From: JBMYYR01 sp965243605
Lineage (GTDB): Bacteria > Bacteroidota > Bacteroidia > Flavobacteriales > CAJXXR01
Assembly: GCA_965243605.1 (NCBI GenBank)
Contig: CBDEVQ010000117.1
Coordinates: 1 to 64,000, forward strand
Length of the DNA: 64,000 bases
Direction of reading: 5' to 3'
Part shown: positions 36,826 through 46,041 of the stretch, one piece after another
How the letters are laid out: every line of letters starts with the position of its first letter
Position numbering within the stretch: position 1 is the first letter of the stretch
The notes under the pieces: generated by a model
Databases searched by the model: none
Told to the model about the DNA's origin: nothing
Seen by the model: the letters and a program-made list of their open reading frames with translations, nothing else
Translations under genes and position numbers: made by a program

Positions 36826-37014
36826 CTACTGAAAGGCTCCTCTAAAAAACCAAAATAAAATAAGGCTTAATACAATAACTAATAAAAAGGCACCACTTCC
36901 TTTATAATATCTTTTATGCATTTGCAAATCGTCTTTATAAGCCCAAATTAAAAACCCTATAAACCCTATTGCAAATATGATGGCAAATACCCAATGCCCA
37001 GATCCAACATCCAT
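36826..37014 (-). CDS. Small two-helix membrane protein of 62 residues
   Basis: The protein (MDVGSGHWVFAIIFAIGFIG...) has two predicted membrane helices (~8-25 and 41-57) separated by a charged loop with KDDLQMHKRYYKG. It starts 6 bp after the YceI gene and ends one base before the 55-residue gene, so all three, with aroQ, appear to be one transcript. The function is unknown; proteins of this shape next to YceI recur in Bacteroidota but I cannot name a family with confidence. Confidence 0.75.
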   Translation of the reverse strand: MDVGSGHWVFAIIFAIGFIGFLIWAYKDDLQMHKRYYKGSGAFLLVIVLSLILFWFFRGAFQ

Positions 37015-37020
37015 ATTACC

Positions 37021-37656
37021 TTATTTTTGAACCAATTCAAATTTGATTATTATATCATCGTTAATCACTTTATCACCTAATGCTTTAAAGAAATTACTTG
37101 AATTATAAACGACTCCAAATTGTGTTCTATCAAAATTAAGTTTTCCAACAATAGCATGCTTAGAATCCTTATTATGTAAATCCACTTCAAAAACCAATTG
37201 TTTCTCTACATCTTTAATTCTAACTTTAGCAGCACATTTATATCTATTTCCTTCTATTAAAGCAGCATCAAATATGTTTATTTCCGCAGTTGGAAATTCA
37301 GTAACAGCAAAAAAGTCCTTAGACATTAAATGTCCAACTAAATCTGCATTAGATTCTTTATCTTTTACATCTGAACAAGCAATGGTAGACATATCTATTG
37401 AAAACGAACCTCCTTTAAATACATCTTGATCAAATTTAAGATCTCCATTAGCAAATTTCACAGTTCCTTGATGTCCTCCACCAATAGCTTTAGTACCTTT
37501 CCAGTACACTAAAGACTTTTCTAAATCAATAGGGTTTTCAGAATTTTCAGCTTTCATTTCTTGCTTAGTTTCCTTTTTCGAATCAACAACTTTATCGTTG
37601 TTTGTACAAGAAATTATACTTGTTAATAGAATAGCTGATAGGACGATCTTTTTCAT
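37021..37656 (-). CDS. YceI-family lipoprotein
   Basis: 211 residues with a lipoprotein signal ending in IISC (Cys18), a Lys/Glu-rich linker, and then a YceI lipocalin-like barrel (~45-211). Family marks are SLVYWKGTKAIGGGHQGTVKF at the start, DLVGHLMSKDFFAVTEFPTA in the middle and LNFDRTQFGVVYNS near the end. YceI proteins bind isoprenoid-like lipids in the envelope; the ligand here is unknown. It is the first gene of the unit with two tiny membrane proteins and aroQ. Confidence 0.88.
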   Translation of the reverse strand: MKKIVLSAILLTSIISCTNNDKVVDSKKETKQEMKAENSENPIDLEKSLVYWKGTKAIGGGHQGTVKFANGDLKFDQDVFKGGSFSIDMSTIACSDVKDKESNADLVGHLMSKDFFAVTEFPTAEINIFDAALIEGNRYKCAAKVRIKDVEKQLVFEVDLHNKDSKHAIVGKLNFDRTQFGVVYNSSNFFKALGDKVINDDIIIKFELVQK

Positions 37657-37871
37657 GATTATTTGTTTTTATAGTAAATGTAAACTTTTTTTTGAAAGTA
37701 TTATATGCATTGTGTTTTCAATTAAATTAACCAATTCAATAAAAATGCATATAAACTGCAACAAAATTCGAGTAAAAATCTTAAATTTAGCCGTTAATTA
37801 ATACTAATTTATTCATTTTTAACCCGTCTACTTCTGGTTATATAGGTGAATATATTATAAACCAATTTTGT

Positions 37872-40800
37872 ATGTTTAACTCTAAGTTATCAGGGTATTT
37901 CTCAAAAGCATTTCTTTTAATTGCTTTCTTTATGGGTCTGTCAACCCAACTTTTTGCTCAATTTACACGTTCTAAATCCGAAAATGTAAATACGCTATCT
38001 CCTCGTTATATAGTGCCTAATACATTTAAAACCTTTGCGGTAAATCACAACCATTTATTTAATGAATTACTGCAAGCACCCCATGAAACCAATACACAAA
38101 GTATAAAAGCCATCCAGCTTCCTATGCCAGATGGTTTACTGAAAACTTTTCATGTATATGAATCGCCAATTTTTGAGCCAGCATTGGCTGAAAAGTATCC
38201 AAATATTAAAACCTATTCAGTAGTAGACCCTGAATTAAATTCTAATAGAGGACGCCTTGATATTTCGCCTTATGGTTTTCATGGAGTTTTACGAACTGAA
38301 AATGGGATGGTTTATATAGACCCATATTCTCATCAAAATACATCTCACGTTATTAGTTACTACCGTAGCGATTATGAAAAAGATGCTACAGAAACATTTA
38401 GTTGTGAGCAACATGATTTAGGTGTTGAGCCTACTAGTGCTCCAGCTCAAATTGAACAATCTGCAATTACACCTCCACAAGTCCCTTTTGGTTCTGATTT
38501 AAGAACGTTTAGATTAGCCCTAGCTTGTACTGGAGAATATACAACATTTCATGGAGGAACAACAGCTCAAGCTTTAACCGCTATGACAACAAGTATTAAC
38601 CGTGTTAATGAAATTTACGAAAATGATCTTTCTGTTCGTTTAGTACTTGTTGGGAACACGAACTTGTTAATAGAAACTGATGCAGCTACAGATCCATATA
38701 CAAATGGAAATACAGGGGTGATGATTAATGAATCTCAAACTGAAATTACCAATGTTATTGGATCAGCTAATTTTGATATTGGGCATTTATTTGGTACAAA
38801 CTCTGGAGGATTAGCCGGATTAGGTGTAGTTTGTAATAATTTCCAAAAAGCTCGTGGTGTTACGGGATCTGCAAACCCAGTAAACGATCCATTTGATATC
38901 GATTACGTTTGTCACGAAGTTGGTCACCAATTTGGAGGAGCCCATACGCAAAACAATACAACTTGTAACCGTGCAGCTAACTCAGCATATGAACCTGGTA
39001 GTGCTGCTACAATTATGGGATATGCAGGAATTTGTGCTCCAAACTTACAAAATAACTCAGATCCATTTTTCAATACACACTCTATTGAACAAATGGAAAA
39101 TCTAATTGATGGATCAGCAGTTTGTCATGTAGACATAAACTTTAACAATACACCACCTGAAGCAGATGCAGGTCCTGGAGGATATGTTATTCCTGTTTCA
39201 ACACCTTTCGAATTAACAGGTTCAGCATCTGATATTGACGGAGATGCAATGACATATAACTGGGAAGAACATGATTTAGGTCCTGGTACAGTTACCTTAA
39301 ATGACATTAACAATCCTACTGGAACAGCTCCAATATTTAGAAGTTGGATTCCTACGACTAATTTAACACGTGTTTTCCCGCGTATTCAAGACTTAGTGAA
39401 CAACACGACTGTAATTGGAGAATTACTACCTACTTATACAAGAGATCTTAATTTCAGATTTACTGTTAGAGATAACCATTTAGGGTCTGGAGGATATGAC
39501 TATGATGATTTACAGATTTCGTCTAACATTGCAGGAGGGCCATTTTTAGCGACATTCCCAAATGGTGGAGAAGTTATTTCTGAATATTCTACAGAAACAA
39601 TTACTTGGGATGTTGCCAATACAGATATGGCTATTTTCAACTCTCCAAATGTAGATATTTTCTTATCTATTGATGGTGGGGTAACTTACCCAATTACATT
39701 AGCACAAAATATTGCGAATGATGGTTCAGAGAATGTTCAATTCCCATTAAACATTCTACCTAATGGTGTTACTCAAATTAATACAGCTAGAGTTAAAATA
39801 AAATCATCAACTAATATATTCTTCGATATTTCTGATAATAACTTTACTATTGCTCAACCAATCAACAACGATTTTGGACTAGAAGCTGAAGATATTGTTA
39901 TCGATGTTTGTTCTCCTGCTATTGACACTTTTGATTTATATATCCATGAAGTACTTACGTTCACAGAGCTAATTACTTTTACAGCTACTGATGTTCCTGG
40001 AGATGCAGAAATTTCATTTGAATCGAACACAATCAATGCCGATGATACCATTGAAGTTTATATCACCCCAAATACACTGACTGATGGTGATTATACATTT
40101 ACCATTACTGGTGATGCAGCTTCTGCACAACATAGTATAACAGTAGATTTCTCATTATCGACTGGTGTACCTATTACAGCCAATTTAACCGCTCCAGCAG
40201 ATGTAGCTACTAACGTTGCTTATACGCCAAACCACCAATGGGATAATATTGCTAATGCATCTGAGTACACAATTCAAGTGGCTACAGATGAATTATTTAA
40301 TGACATCGTAAGAGATGAAACCATACAAACGAATTCATGGATTGCAAACCCTCCTTATGATAACAACACCAATTATTTCTGGCGTGTAAAATCTATTAAT
40401 GGATGTGGAGAATCAGCATGGTCTGACACATTATCATTTACAACAACAATAAACAATCCTATTTTAGGATGTACAGACCCAGCAGCATTTAACTATAATG
40501 CCAATGCCAATGTTGATGATGGTTCTTGTATTCCTACAGTGTTAGGATGTACTAACCCAGATGCCAATAATTATGATGCTAATGCCAATACAGATGATGG
40601 AACTTGTATTGTTGAAGGATGTACAAATCCAGTAGCCAATAACTATAACCCATTAGCGACTTTAGATGATGGTTCGTGTGTAATTCCTGGTTGTACAGAT
40701 CCTGTTGCCTTTAATTATAATCCCGATGCTACAATTGACGATGGTTCATGTGTTGATGTTGTTTTAGGTTGTACAGATCCAAACGCAAACAACTACGATC

Positions 40801-43187
40801 CGATGGCCAATACAGACGATGGTTCATGTGTTACTCCAATATTAGGATGTATTGACCCATCTGCTCTTAATTACAATGCAAACGCTCAAATCCACGATTA
40901 CTCATGTATTTATGCAGTAGAAGGTTGTACAGACCCTAATGCGAATAATTACAACCCATTAGCAACTGTAGACAACGGAACATGTACTACAGGTCCTATT
41001 TGGTTAACTTATGAAATAACAAACGACAGTTTATTTACTTTTGTTATTAATCACATACCAAGTGTAACGCTATACAACACAACTTGGACTTTAGGAGATG
41101 GAACTCCAGATATTGTTCAAAACCCAATTACACATTATTATGAAAACGATGGGGTTTATCATGTTGAAAGTTATACTCAAACAAGTATTCCTAATGTTGT
41201 ATACTATCTAGATACTGTAATAACTGTTGACTTTAGAGGATGTACAGATCCAAATTCTTCAAACTTTGTGTTAACAGCAGTAATTGATGACGGAAGTTGT
41301 ACTCCACATGTATATGGATGTACAAACCCTGATGCAACAAATTACGATCCGGATGCTACATTAAACAACAATACTTGTATTGTAAATGGATGTACAGACG
41401 TTACTGCTATTAACTATAACTCAGATGCAACTGTAGATGATGGTTCATGTATTGCAACGATTGAAGGATGTACAGATGCTACTGCCTTTAACTATAATTC
41501 CAATGCAAATGTTGATGATGGAAGTTGTGTTCCAGTAATGGAAGGATGTACAGATGTTACCGCCTTTAATTATAATGCCGATGCCAATACAGATGATGGC
41601 TCTTGTGTTGATGTAATATTAGGATGTATAGATGCCACAGCATTAAATTATGATGCAACAGCAAATACAGATGATGGTTCTTGCCAGTATAACCCGAATA
41701 CAAATGCGAGTTGGGATGTTACTCCAACTTCAGAAAACCATACAATTCTGATCCCTGCAACGGCAACTTTTGATATTAATGGTAACTCTATTGCAAATGG
41801 AGATATTATTGGAGTATTCTATTTGTTAAATGGATCATTACAATGTGGTGGGAAAATAACTTGGAATGGTGCTGCAACAACAATTTCGGCTTATGGTAAC
41901 GACGCTCCTAATGATAATGGATTTGAAGATAACGAGATCTTCCAATGGAAAATTTGGGATGCAAGTGCTATGATGTCTTATGATGCGACTGTGACTTACG
42001 ATAATACTTTACCACAATCTAATACCTACATTAATGATGGTATCTCTGGTATTATAGGATTAGAATCTGGTTCTATTCAAAATATTGATTTAGTAGAAGG
42101 ATGGAATTTTGTTTCCACAAACCTTATTCCTGAAAATGCAGATATTTCTGTAGCCATGGCTCCTATTGCTGCTGATATTGAATTAGCCAAAGATGAAGAT
42201 GGACAAGTATATTGGCCAAACTTTAACATTAATAATATTGGAAACATTACAGTTGGTAAAGCGTATAAAGTAAATGCAAACGACAATGTTTCTTGGGACA
42301 TTACTGGATCTTTAATTAACCCAGACTTATATCCTATTCAATTACCACAAGGATGGTCATATATTGGTTATTTACGTGAAGTACCTGCTAATATTGCTTC
42401 TGTAATGAATAGTGTATCTACCGATATATTCTTAGTTAAGAACTTAAACGGAGATACGTACTGGCCTGCCTTTAACATTAACAATATTGGTAATATGGAA
42501 CCTGGAAAAGGATACCAAATCAATATGACCAATACAGAAACATTTACTTTCCCAAGTAATTCAACGGTATTACCTGCTTTTAAATCTGTAAACACAATTT
42601 TAGAGAACAAGGTATTCACAGATATTAATGCTTCACAAGAACACATGCATTTTGTTATTCCAACATCATCATGGAAGTTTGATATTCAATCGGAAGATGA
42701 AATTGGAGTATTCACATTAAATGATGAATTAATTGGTGCTGCAGTTTATAACGACAATCATCTATCTGTTACAATTTTTGGAAATCAAGAATTAGAACAT
42801 TCACCATTAACATTTAAATTATGGAATGCTAAAGAAGGAATCTATACAGACTTAATCGTTAATGAAAAATCCTCTGTATTGTATGCTAAAGATCAAGCAT
42901 CCGTAATTTCTTCAATTTCTAAAAAATCATCATTAGATGTTAATGACAATATATTTGTTATTCAAGATCATGGACATATAGAAGCTGTGTTCACAACGTT
43001 AAAAGAAACTCTATATCAAATTTCAATATATAATGGAATTGGTCAAAAGATCAGTGAACGCACTCAACTTATTTCTACAGATAATACTCCAATTGTATTA
43101 ACTGATGAAACATTAAGTGAAGGTGTATACTTTATTCACTTTAGTTCTAAAGATGGAAGACGAGTAGAGAAAGTAATGGTTAAATAA
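37872..43187 (+). CDS. T9SS-secreted reprolysin-like metalloprotease with 13 Cys-pair repeats
   Basis: 1771 residues. A signal peptide and propeptide (~1-205) precede a zinc metalloprotease of the reprolysin-like (M12B-type) group with HEVGHQFGGAHT (H348, E349, H352, H358). A PKD/Ig-like segment (~425-560) and fibronectin-like domains (to ~860) follow. Residues 866-1038 and 1123-1271 contain seven and six tandem repeats of ~25 residues, each of the form GCTDP...NYNP.A..DDGSC with two cysteines. A PKD-like domain (LGDGTPD, ~1040-1120) splits the two arrays. After them come repeated segments built around ILVEGWNFVSTNLIP-type and LPQGWSYIGYL sequence, and a C-terminal type A T9SS sorting tail. 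Predicted: a secreted or surface protease whose repeats act as a stalk or substrate-binding array. The gene stands alone, with two hairpins after it. Confidence 0.9.
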   Translation: MFNSKLSGYFSKAFLLIAFFMGLSTQLFAQFTRSKSENVNTLSPRYIVPNTFKTFAVNHNHLFNELLQAPHETNTQSIKAIQLPMPDGLLKTFHVYESPIFEPALAEKYPNIKTYSVVDPELNSNRGRLDISPYGFHGVLRTENGMVYIDPYSHQNTSHVISYYRSDYEKDATETFSCEQHDLGVEPTSAPAQIEQSAITPPQVPFGSDLRTFRLALACTGEYTTFHGGTTAQALTAMTTSINRVNEIYENDLSVRLVLVGNTNLLIETDAATDPYTNGNTGVMINESQTEITNVIGSANFDIGHLFGTNSGGLAGLGVVCNNFQKARGVTGSANPVNDPFDIDYVCHEVGHQFGGAHTQNNTTCNRAANSAYEPGSAATIMGYAGICAPNLQNNSDPFFNTHSIEQMENLIDGSAVCHVDINFNNTPPEADAGPGGYVIPVSTPFELTGSASDIDGDAMTYNWEEHDLGPGTVTLNDINNPTGTAPIFRSWIPTTNLTRVFPRIQDLVNNTTVIGELLPTYTRDLNFRFTVRDNHLGSGGYDYDDLQISSNIAGGPFLATFPNGGEVISEYSTETITWDVANTDMAIFNSPNVDIFLSIDGGVTYPITLAQNIANDGSENVQFPLNILPNGVTQINTARVKIKSSTNIFFDISDNNFTIAQPINNDFGLEAEDIVIDVCSPAIDTFDLYIHEVLTFTELITFTATDVPGDAEISFESNTINADDTIEVYITPNTLTDGDYTFTITGDAASAQHSITVDFSLSTGVPITANLTAPADVATNVAYTPNHQWDNIANASEYTIQVATDELFNDIVRDETIQTNSWIANPPYDNNTNYFWRVKSINGCGESAWSDTLSFTTTINNPILGCTDPAAFNYNANANVDDGSCIPTVLGCTNPDANNYDANANTDDGTCIVEGCTNPVANNYNPLATLDDGSCVIPGCTDPVAFNYNPDATIDDGSCVDVVLGCTDPNANNYDPMANTDDGSCVTPILGCIDPSALNYNANAQIHDYSCIYAVEGCTDPNANNYNPLATVDNGTCTTGPIWLTYEITNDSLFTFVINHIPSVTLYNTTWTLGDGTPDIVQNPITHYYENDGVYHVESYTQTSIPNVVYYLDTVITVDFRGCTDPNSSNFVLTAVIDDGSCTPHVYGCTNPDATNYDPDATLNNNTCIVNGCTDVTAINYNSDATVDDGSCIATIEGCTDATAFNYNSNANVDDGSCVPVMEGCTDVTAFNYNADANTDDGSCVDVILGCIDATALNYDATANTDDGSCQYNPNTNASWDVTPTSENHTILIPATATFDINGNSIANGDIIGVFYLLNGSLQCGGKITWNGAATTISAYGNDAPNDNGFEDNEIFQWKIWDASAMMSYDATVTYDNTLPQSNTYINDGISGIIGLESGSIQNIDLVEGWNFVSTNLIPENADISVAMAPIAADIELAKDEDGQVYWPNFNINNIGNITVGKAYKVNANDNVSWDITGSLINPDLYPIQLPQGWSYIGYLREVPANIASVMNSVSTDIFLVKNLNGDTYWPAFNINNIGNMEPGKGYQINMTNTETFTFPSNSTVLPAFKSVNTILENKVFTDINASQEHMHFVIPTSSWKFDIQSEDEIGVFTLNDELIGAAVYNDNHLSVTIFGNQELEHSPLTFKLWNAKEGIYTDLIVNEKSSVLYAKDQASVISSISKKSSLDVNDNIFVIQDHGHIEAVFTTLKETLYQISIYNGIGQKISERTQLISTDNTPIVLTDETLSEGVYFIHFSSKDGRRVEKVMVK
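40467..40985 (+). repeat. Seven tandem Cys-pair repeats (first array of the metalloprotease)
   Basis: Seven copies of a ~75-bp unit encode the GCTDP...DDGSC module. Copies differ at the DNA level, so this is an old protein repeat rather than a recent tandem expansion. The sixth copy is degenerate (GCIDPSALNYNANAQIHDYSC). Confidence 0.9.
41238..41684 (+). repeat. Six tandem Cys-pair repeats (second array of the metalloprotease)
   Basis: Six further copies follow a PKD-like domain. The first two are divergent (GCTDPNSSNF and a copy ending LNNNTC); the last four have lost the Pro of the GCTDP start and read GCTDV or GCTDA/GCIDA, as a subfamily of their own. Confidence 0.9.
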
Positions 43188-43212
43188 TTTTATGGTAAAT
43201 TGACCATAAAAT
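43187..43212 (+). terminator. Hairpin overlapping the metalloprotease stop codon
   Basis: A perfect ten-base stem ATTTTATGGT / ACCATAAAAT with a 6-base loop starts at the last base of the stop codon. It has no T-run, so it may act as an RNA 3' stabiliser or a partial terminator ahead of the strong one at 43221. Confidence 0.4.
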
Positions 43213-43220
43213 TCTATCAT

Positions 43221-43258
43221 AAAAAAATCCCTGTAATTTAGATTACAGGGATTTTTTT
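43221..43258. terminator. Strong bidirectional terminator
   Basis: A perfect stem AATCCCTGTAAT / ATTACAGGGATT with loop TTAG is bounded by A and T runs on either side. It lies between the metalloprotease gene (+) and the convergent Lrp gene (-). Confidence 0.93.
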
Positions 43259-43311
43259 ATGAATAAGAAATTCTACGAATTGTAATTGAACACACTCTTT
43301 TTATCTGTTGT

Positions 43312-43800
43312 TTAAACTAAATTATAAGCCGTATCATTTTTAATCTCCTCTATTACAAACGAACTCTGGATATTTGAAACGCCTTCAAAGCTCGTTAACT
43401 TCTCTATCGCAAATTGTTGAAAAGCATTCATATCCTCTACAACAACTTTTAATAAAAAATCTGAATTACCAGCCACATGAAAACAGCCCATAACTTCAGG
43501 TAGTATTACAATAGCTTCTTTAAATTTCTCAATCAATTCCTTTTTATGATGGCTTAAAGAGATCTGACAAAATACAGTAATATTTTTCTCAATTGCAGAG
43601 CCATTAAGAATTGCCACATACTTTTCTATAAGTCCAGTGCTTTCCATTTTTTTTATACGTTCATAGGTTGGCGTAATAGAAAGACCTATTTGACTTGCAA
43701 TTTCCTTAGTCCCCAACTTCGCATTGCCCTGTAAAATGGTTAGTATTTTTTTATCAATTGCATCCATAGCAGAATATTTTTTTAAATCAAACATAATCAA
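43312..43800 (-). CDS. Lrp/AsnC-family transcriptional regulator
   Basis: Up to 162 residues. The N-terminal helix-turn-helix has the Lrp pattern DAIDKKILTILQGNAKLGTKEIASQIGLS, and the C-terminal RAM ligand domain contains PEVMGCFHVAGNSDFLLKV. Several starts are possible (43800, 43794 or 43767, the last giving MDAIDKKIL); the longer ones add a short tail. It is divergent from histidine decarboxylase across a 130-bp intergenic region, so it probably controls that gene in response to an amino acid, perhaps histidine; this is an inference from position. Lrp proteins bind such divergent regions as octamers. Confidence 0.88.
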   Translation of the reverse strand: MIMFDLKKYSAMDAIDKKILTILQGNAKLGTKEIASQIGLSITPTYERIKKMESTGLIEKYVAILNGSAIEKNITVFCQISLSHHKKELIEKFKEAIVILPEVMGCFHVAGNSDFLLKVVVEDMNAFQQFAIEKLTSFEGVSNIQSSFVIEEIKNDTAYNLV

Positions 43801-43829
43801 TACGGGTTCAAAGTTAATTATTCCATATT

Positions 43830-43849
43830 AATAACATAAAATAGTTATT
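43830..43849. promoter_or_regulatory. Candidate Lrp-type operator between lrp and hdc
   Basis: AATAAC-N8-GTTATT is a perfect 6-base-arm inverted repeat in the divergent region. A second, wider inverted repeat (TTCCATATTAA at 43821 and TTAATATGAA at 43859) flanks it. A near-consensus -7 element TATCTTTA (43894-43901) lies downstream toward hdc. Confidence 0.35.
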
Positions 43850-43930
43850 TAATCTTATTTAATATGAATTTTAAAACATATAGACCTTAATACTATCTTT
43901 ACACAGAATTAATAACTTTAAAAAAGTAAA

Positions 43931-45094
43931 ATGAAGTCCAGTTGTTTAAAGCTAGAAGATAATCTTCGTTTAGCACAATTAAAAGCAAATATTGAAGAAG
44001 CTCGAGATCGATTTGTTGGCTATCCTGTTTCAAAAGATTTTGATTATTCTGAATTATCTGATTTTCTAAAGTATCCAATTAATAATCTTGGTGATCCGTT
44101 TGAGGATTGTACATATAAGGTTCAAACTCATGAAATGGAACGAGAGGTCATTGCATTTTTCGCTAAACTATTTAGAGCAAATCCTAAAGATTTTTGGGGT
44201 TATGTAACCAATGGAGGATCCGAAAGTAATCTATATGGGCTATACCTTGCCAGAGAGCTATTCCCCAAAGCAATGGTCTATTATTCAGAATCTACCCATT
44301 ATTCTGTTCGAAAAAACATACATCTTTTAAACATTCCAAGTATTGTTATACGTTCTCAAGAGAATGGAGAAATAGATTATGAAGATTTTGAGAATACAGT
44401 TAAAATGAATCGTCATAAGCCAGTTATTGTACTTACCACGTTTGGGACAACCATGAAAGAGGCTAAAGATGATGTTTCTAAGATTAAAGGGATTCTTAAA
44501 AACTTAGCTATTCAAGATCATTATATTCATTGTGATGGTGCATTGGCTGGTAGTTTTGGAGCTTTTATTGAACCAAAACAACCATTCGATTTTAAGGATG
44601 GTGTAGATAGCATTTCTATAAGTGGTCATAAATTTATTGGTTCGCCAATTCCTACTGGTATTTTAATAGCTAAACGTTCAAATAGAGATCGTATAGCAAA
44701 AGGTATTGCATACATAGGGTCTTTAGATACCACCATAACGGGATCGCGAAACGGACACTCTCCTTTATTTATGTGGTATGCAATTAAAAAAATGGGTGTA
44801 GAAGGTTTAAAACAACGTTACCAACATTGTTTAGAAACAGCTGAATACTGTGAAAAGGAACTTAATAAAATTGGTGTTAAAGCATGGAGAAATCCCAATG
44901 CCATTACAGTTGTTCTTCCAAAGACTTCTTTGGAAGTAAAAGAAAAATGGCAATTAGCAACTGAAGGCGATGTGTCACATATAATATGTATGCCTAATGT
45001 TGATAAAACACAAATAGATGCCTTTATTTCTGATATTAAACATTCTGAAGATGAAACAGTAGAAGAAGTGACAGATTTAGAATTTGAGTTTTAA
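43931..45094 (+). CDS. hdc: Pyridoxal-phosphate-dependent histidine decarboxylase
   Basis: 387 residues, close to the ~378 of Gram-negative histidine decarboxylases of the Morganella type. Matching blocks along the protein are VGYPVSKDFDYSELSDFLKY, INNLGDPFE, GYVTNGGSESNLYG, YYSESTHYSVRKN with the PLP-stacking H123, HCDGALAG, the Schiff-base lysine K234 in SISISGHKFIGSPIPTG, and TGSRNGHSP. The enzyme makes histamine from histidine in the cytoplasm and consumes a proton. No histidine/histamine antiporter gene is adjacent, unlike in most acid-resistance clusters. It is divergent from an Lrp regulator. Confidence 0.9.
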   Translation: MKSSCLKLEDNLRLAQLKANIEEARDRFVGYPVSKDFDYSELSDFLKYPINNLGDPFEDCTYKVQTHEMEREVIAFFAKLFRANPKDFWGYVTNGGSESNLYGLYLARELFPKAMVYYSESTHYSVRKNIHLLNIPSIVIRSQENGEIDYEDFENTVKMNRHKPVIVLTTFGTTMKEAKDDVSKIKGILKNLAIQDHYIHCDGALAGSFGAFIEPKQPFDFKDGVDSISISGHKFIGSPIPTGILIAKRSNRDRIAKGIAYIGSLDTTITGSRNGHSPLFMWYAIKKMGVEGLKQRYQHCLETAEYCEKELNKIGVKAWRNPNAITVVLPKTSLEVKEKWQLATEGDVSHIICMPNVDKTQIDAFISDIKHSEDETVEEVTDLEFEF

Positions 45095-45175
45095 AACAAA
45101 TACTTATAAAACCTCTTTTGGTTTGTGAAATTTCATTTTTTTATATAATTTAAATTAAAAAATAGATCGATATAA

Positions 45176-45796
45176 TTGAAAAAAGATTTTGACATAGAAT
45201 TGGATCAGCTATCAACTGAGGAAATACAGAACTTAATTCATAATAAAGAAGGACTATCCAGTGAACAGTTTTTAAAATTAAAACGAGAACTGAAATTAAG
45301 AAGGACTGTTGATCAAATGATGATAAATAGTAAAAAAAGAAGGAAACATCAAAACAAGGTCAATAATAAAAATCCTAAAAAATTAAATAAACTTGCCATG
45401 TTTAGTACTTTAAATAGACATTATATCTCTATCTTCAGTATACCAATTATTGCTCTAACATTTTCTTATTTATTAGATTATAGATTTCCTATTTCTACTA
45501 ATGACGATGTGAAATATGGTTACTCCACAATTGGGAAAATTAAAAGAATAAAAGAAAATACAATCTGGACTCAAGATTTTAATGGAGGAAAACAGGTTAC
45601 AACATCATATACAATATACTACACCTATACAATAAAAAACAATGTCTATGAAAACAATTATTTTATAGTAAATAAAACAACTAACTTAAAATACATTAGA
45701 TTCTTTAAAGAAAATATAGGAAAAATGAATACATCAATAAAGTATAATTCTTATGACCCTGCAGAAAGTACATTAATTATACCTAATCTCGAATAA
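45176..45796 (+). CDS. Hypothetical membrane protein with DUF3592-like extracytoplasmic domain
   Basis: 206 residues from a TTG start (KKDFDIELDQLSTEEIQNLI); no better ATG exists. Residues 1-75 are helical and very basic (KKRRKHQNKVNNKNPKK). One membrane helix follows (~81-97, HYISIFSIPIIALTFSYLL), then a beta-rich C-terminal domain whose GKIKRIKEN...TSYTIYYTYTIKNN pattern resembles DUF3592. The function is unknown. It sits at the left edge of a compositionally odd accessory patch with a transposase relic. Confidence 0.65.
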   Translation: MKKDFDIELDQLSTEEIQNLIHNKEGLSSEQFLKLKRELKLRRTVDQMMINSKKRRKHQNKVNNKNPKKLNKLAMFSTLNRHYISIFSIPIIALTFSYLLDYRFPISTNDDVKYGYSTIGKIKRIKENTIWTQDFNGGKQVTTSYTIYYTYTIKNNVYENNYFIVNKTTNLKYIRFFKENIGKMNTSIKYNSYDPAESTLIIPNLE

Positions 45797-45846
45797 ATTA
45801 ATCCTTCGCTACCGTTACACGCTATCACTCATCACTCTAAAATGCC

Positions 45847-46041
45847 TCACTTACACCAATCAGTTGTTAAGTAAACCCAACCCGGACAGAACATGCTGAA
45901 CAGCGCTTTGTAACGTTGGCGACCACCTTGCGTTTTACCAAACTTTATTCTTTCATTATCACCACCAGATTTGATACATCTATGTTCTAAATATTCCATG
46001 TATTCACCTAATAATTCTACTTTTTGGTGTTCATGTGTTCG
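45847..46041 (-). pseudogene. Remnant of an insertion-sequence transposase (zinc-ribbon N-terminal region)
   Basis: On the minus strand a 64-codon open stretch without a proper start reads ...YMEYLEHRCIKSGGDNERI, then KFGKTQGGRQRYK. The GGRQRYK after a Cys-x-x-x-Gly segment is the hallmark of the zinc-ribbon start of many IS transposases (C..CG...KNG...GKQRYKC). Here the second Cys of the pair and the following CxxC are lost and the frame runs into an unrelated tail (FCPGWVYLTTDW) before stopping. The DNA is noticeably GC-richer than its surroundings, especially 45847-45950. The catalytic part is missing, so only a fragment of the element remains. Confidence 0.45.

Noticed and set aside
40467..41684. 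Regular ~75-bp repeats that could suggest a CRISPR-like array.
   Set aside because: The units encode an uninterrupted protein repeat, differ at the DNA level and have no spacers.
45880..45905. GTTAAGT and ACCCAAC next to each other, resembling integron attC core sites.
   Set aside because: They are only a few bases apart and in the wrong order for an attC fold, and no integrase or cassette array is present.
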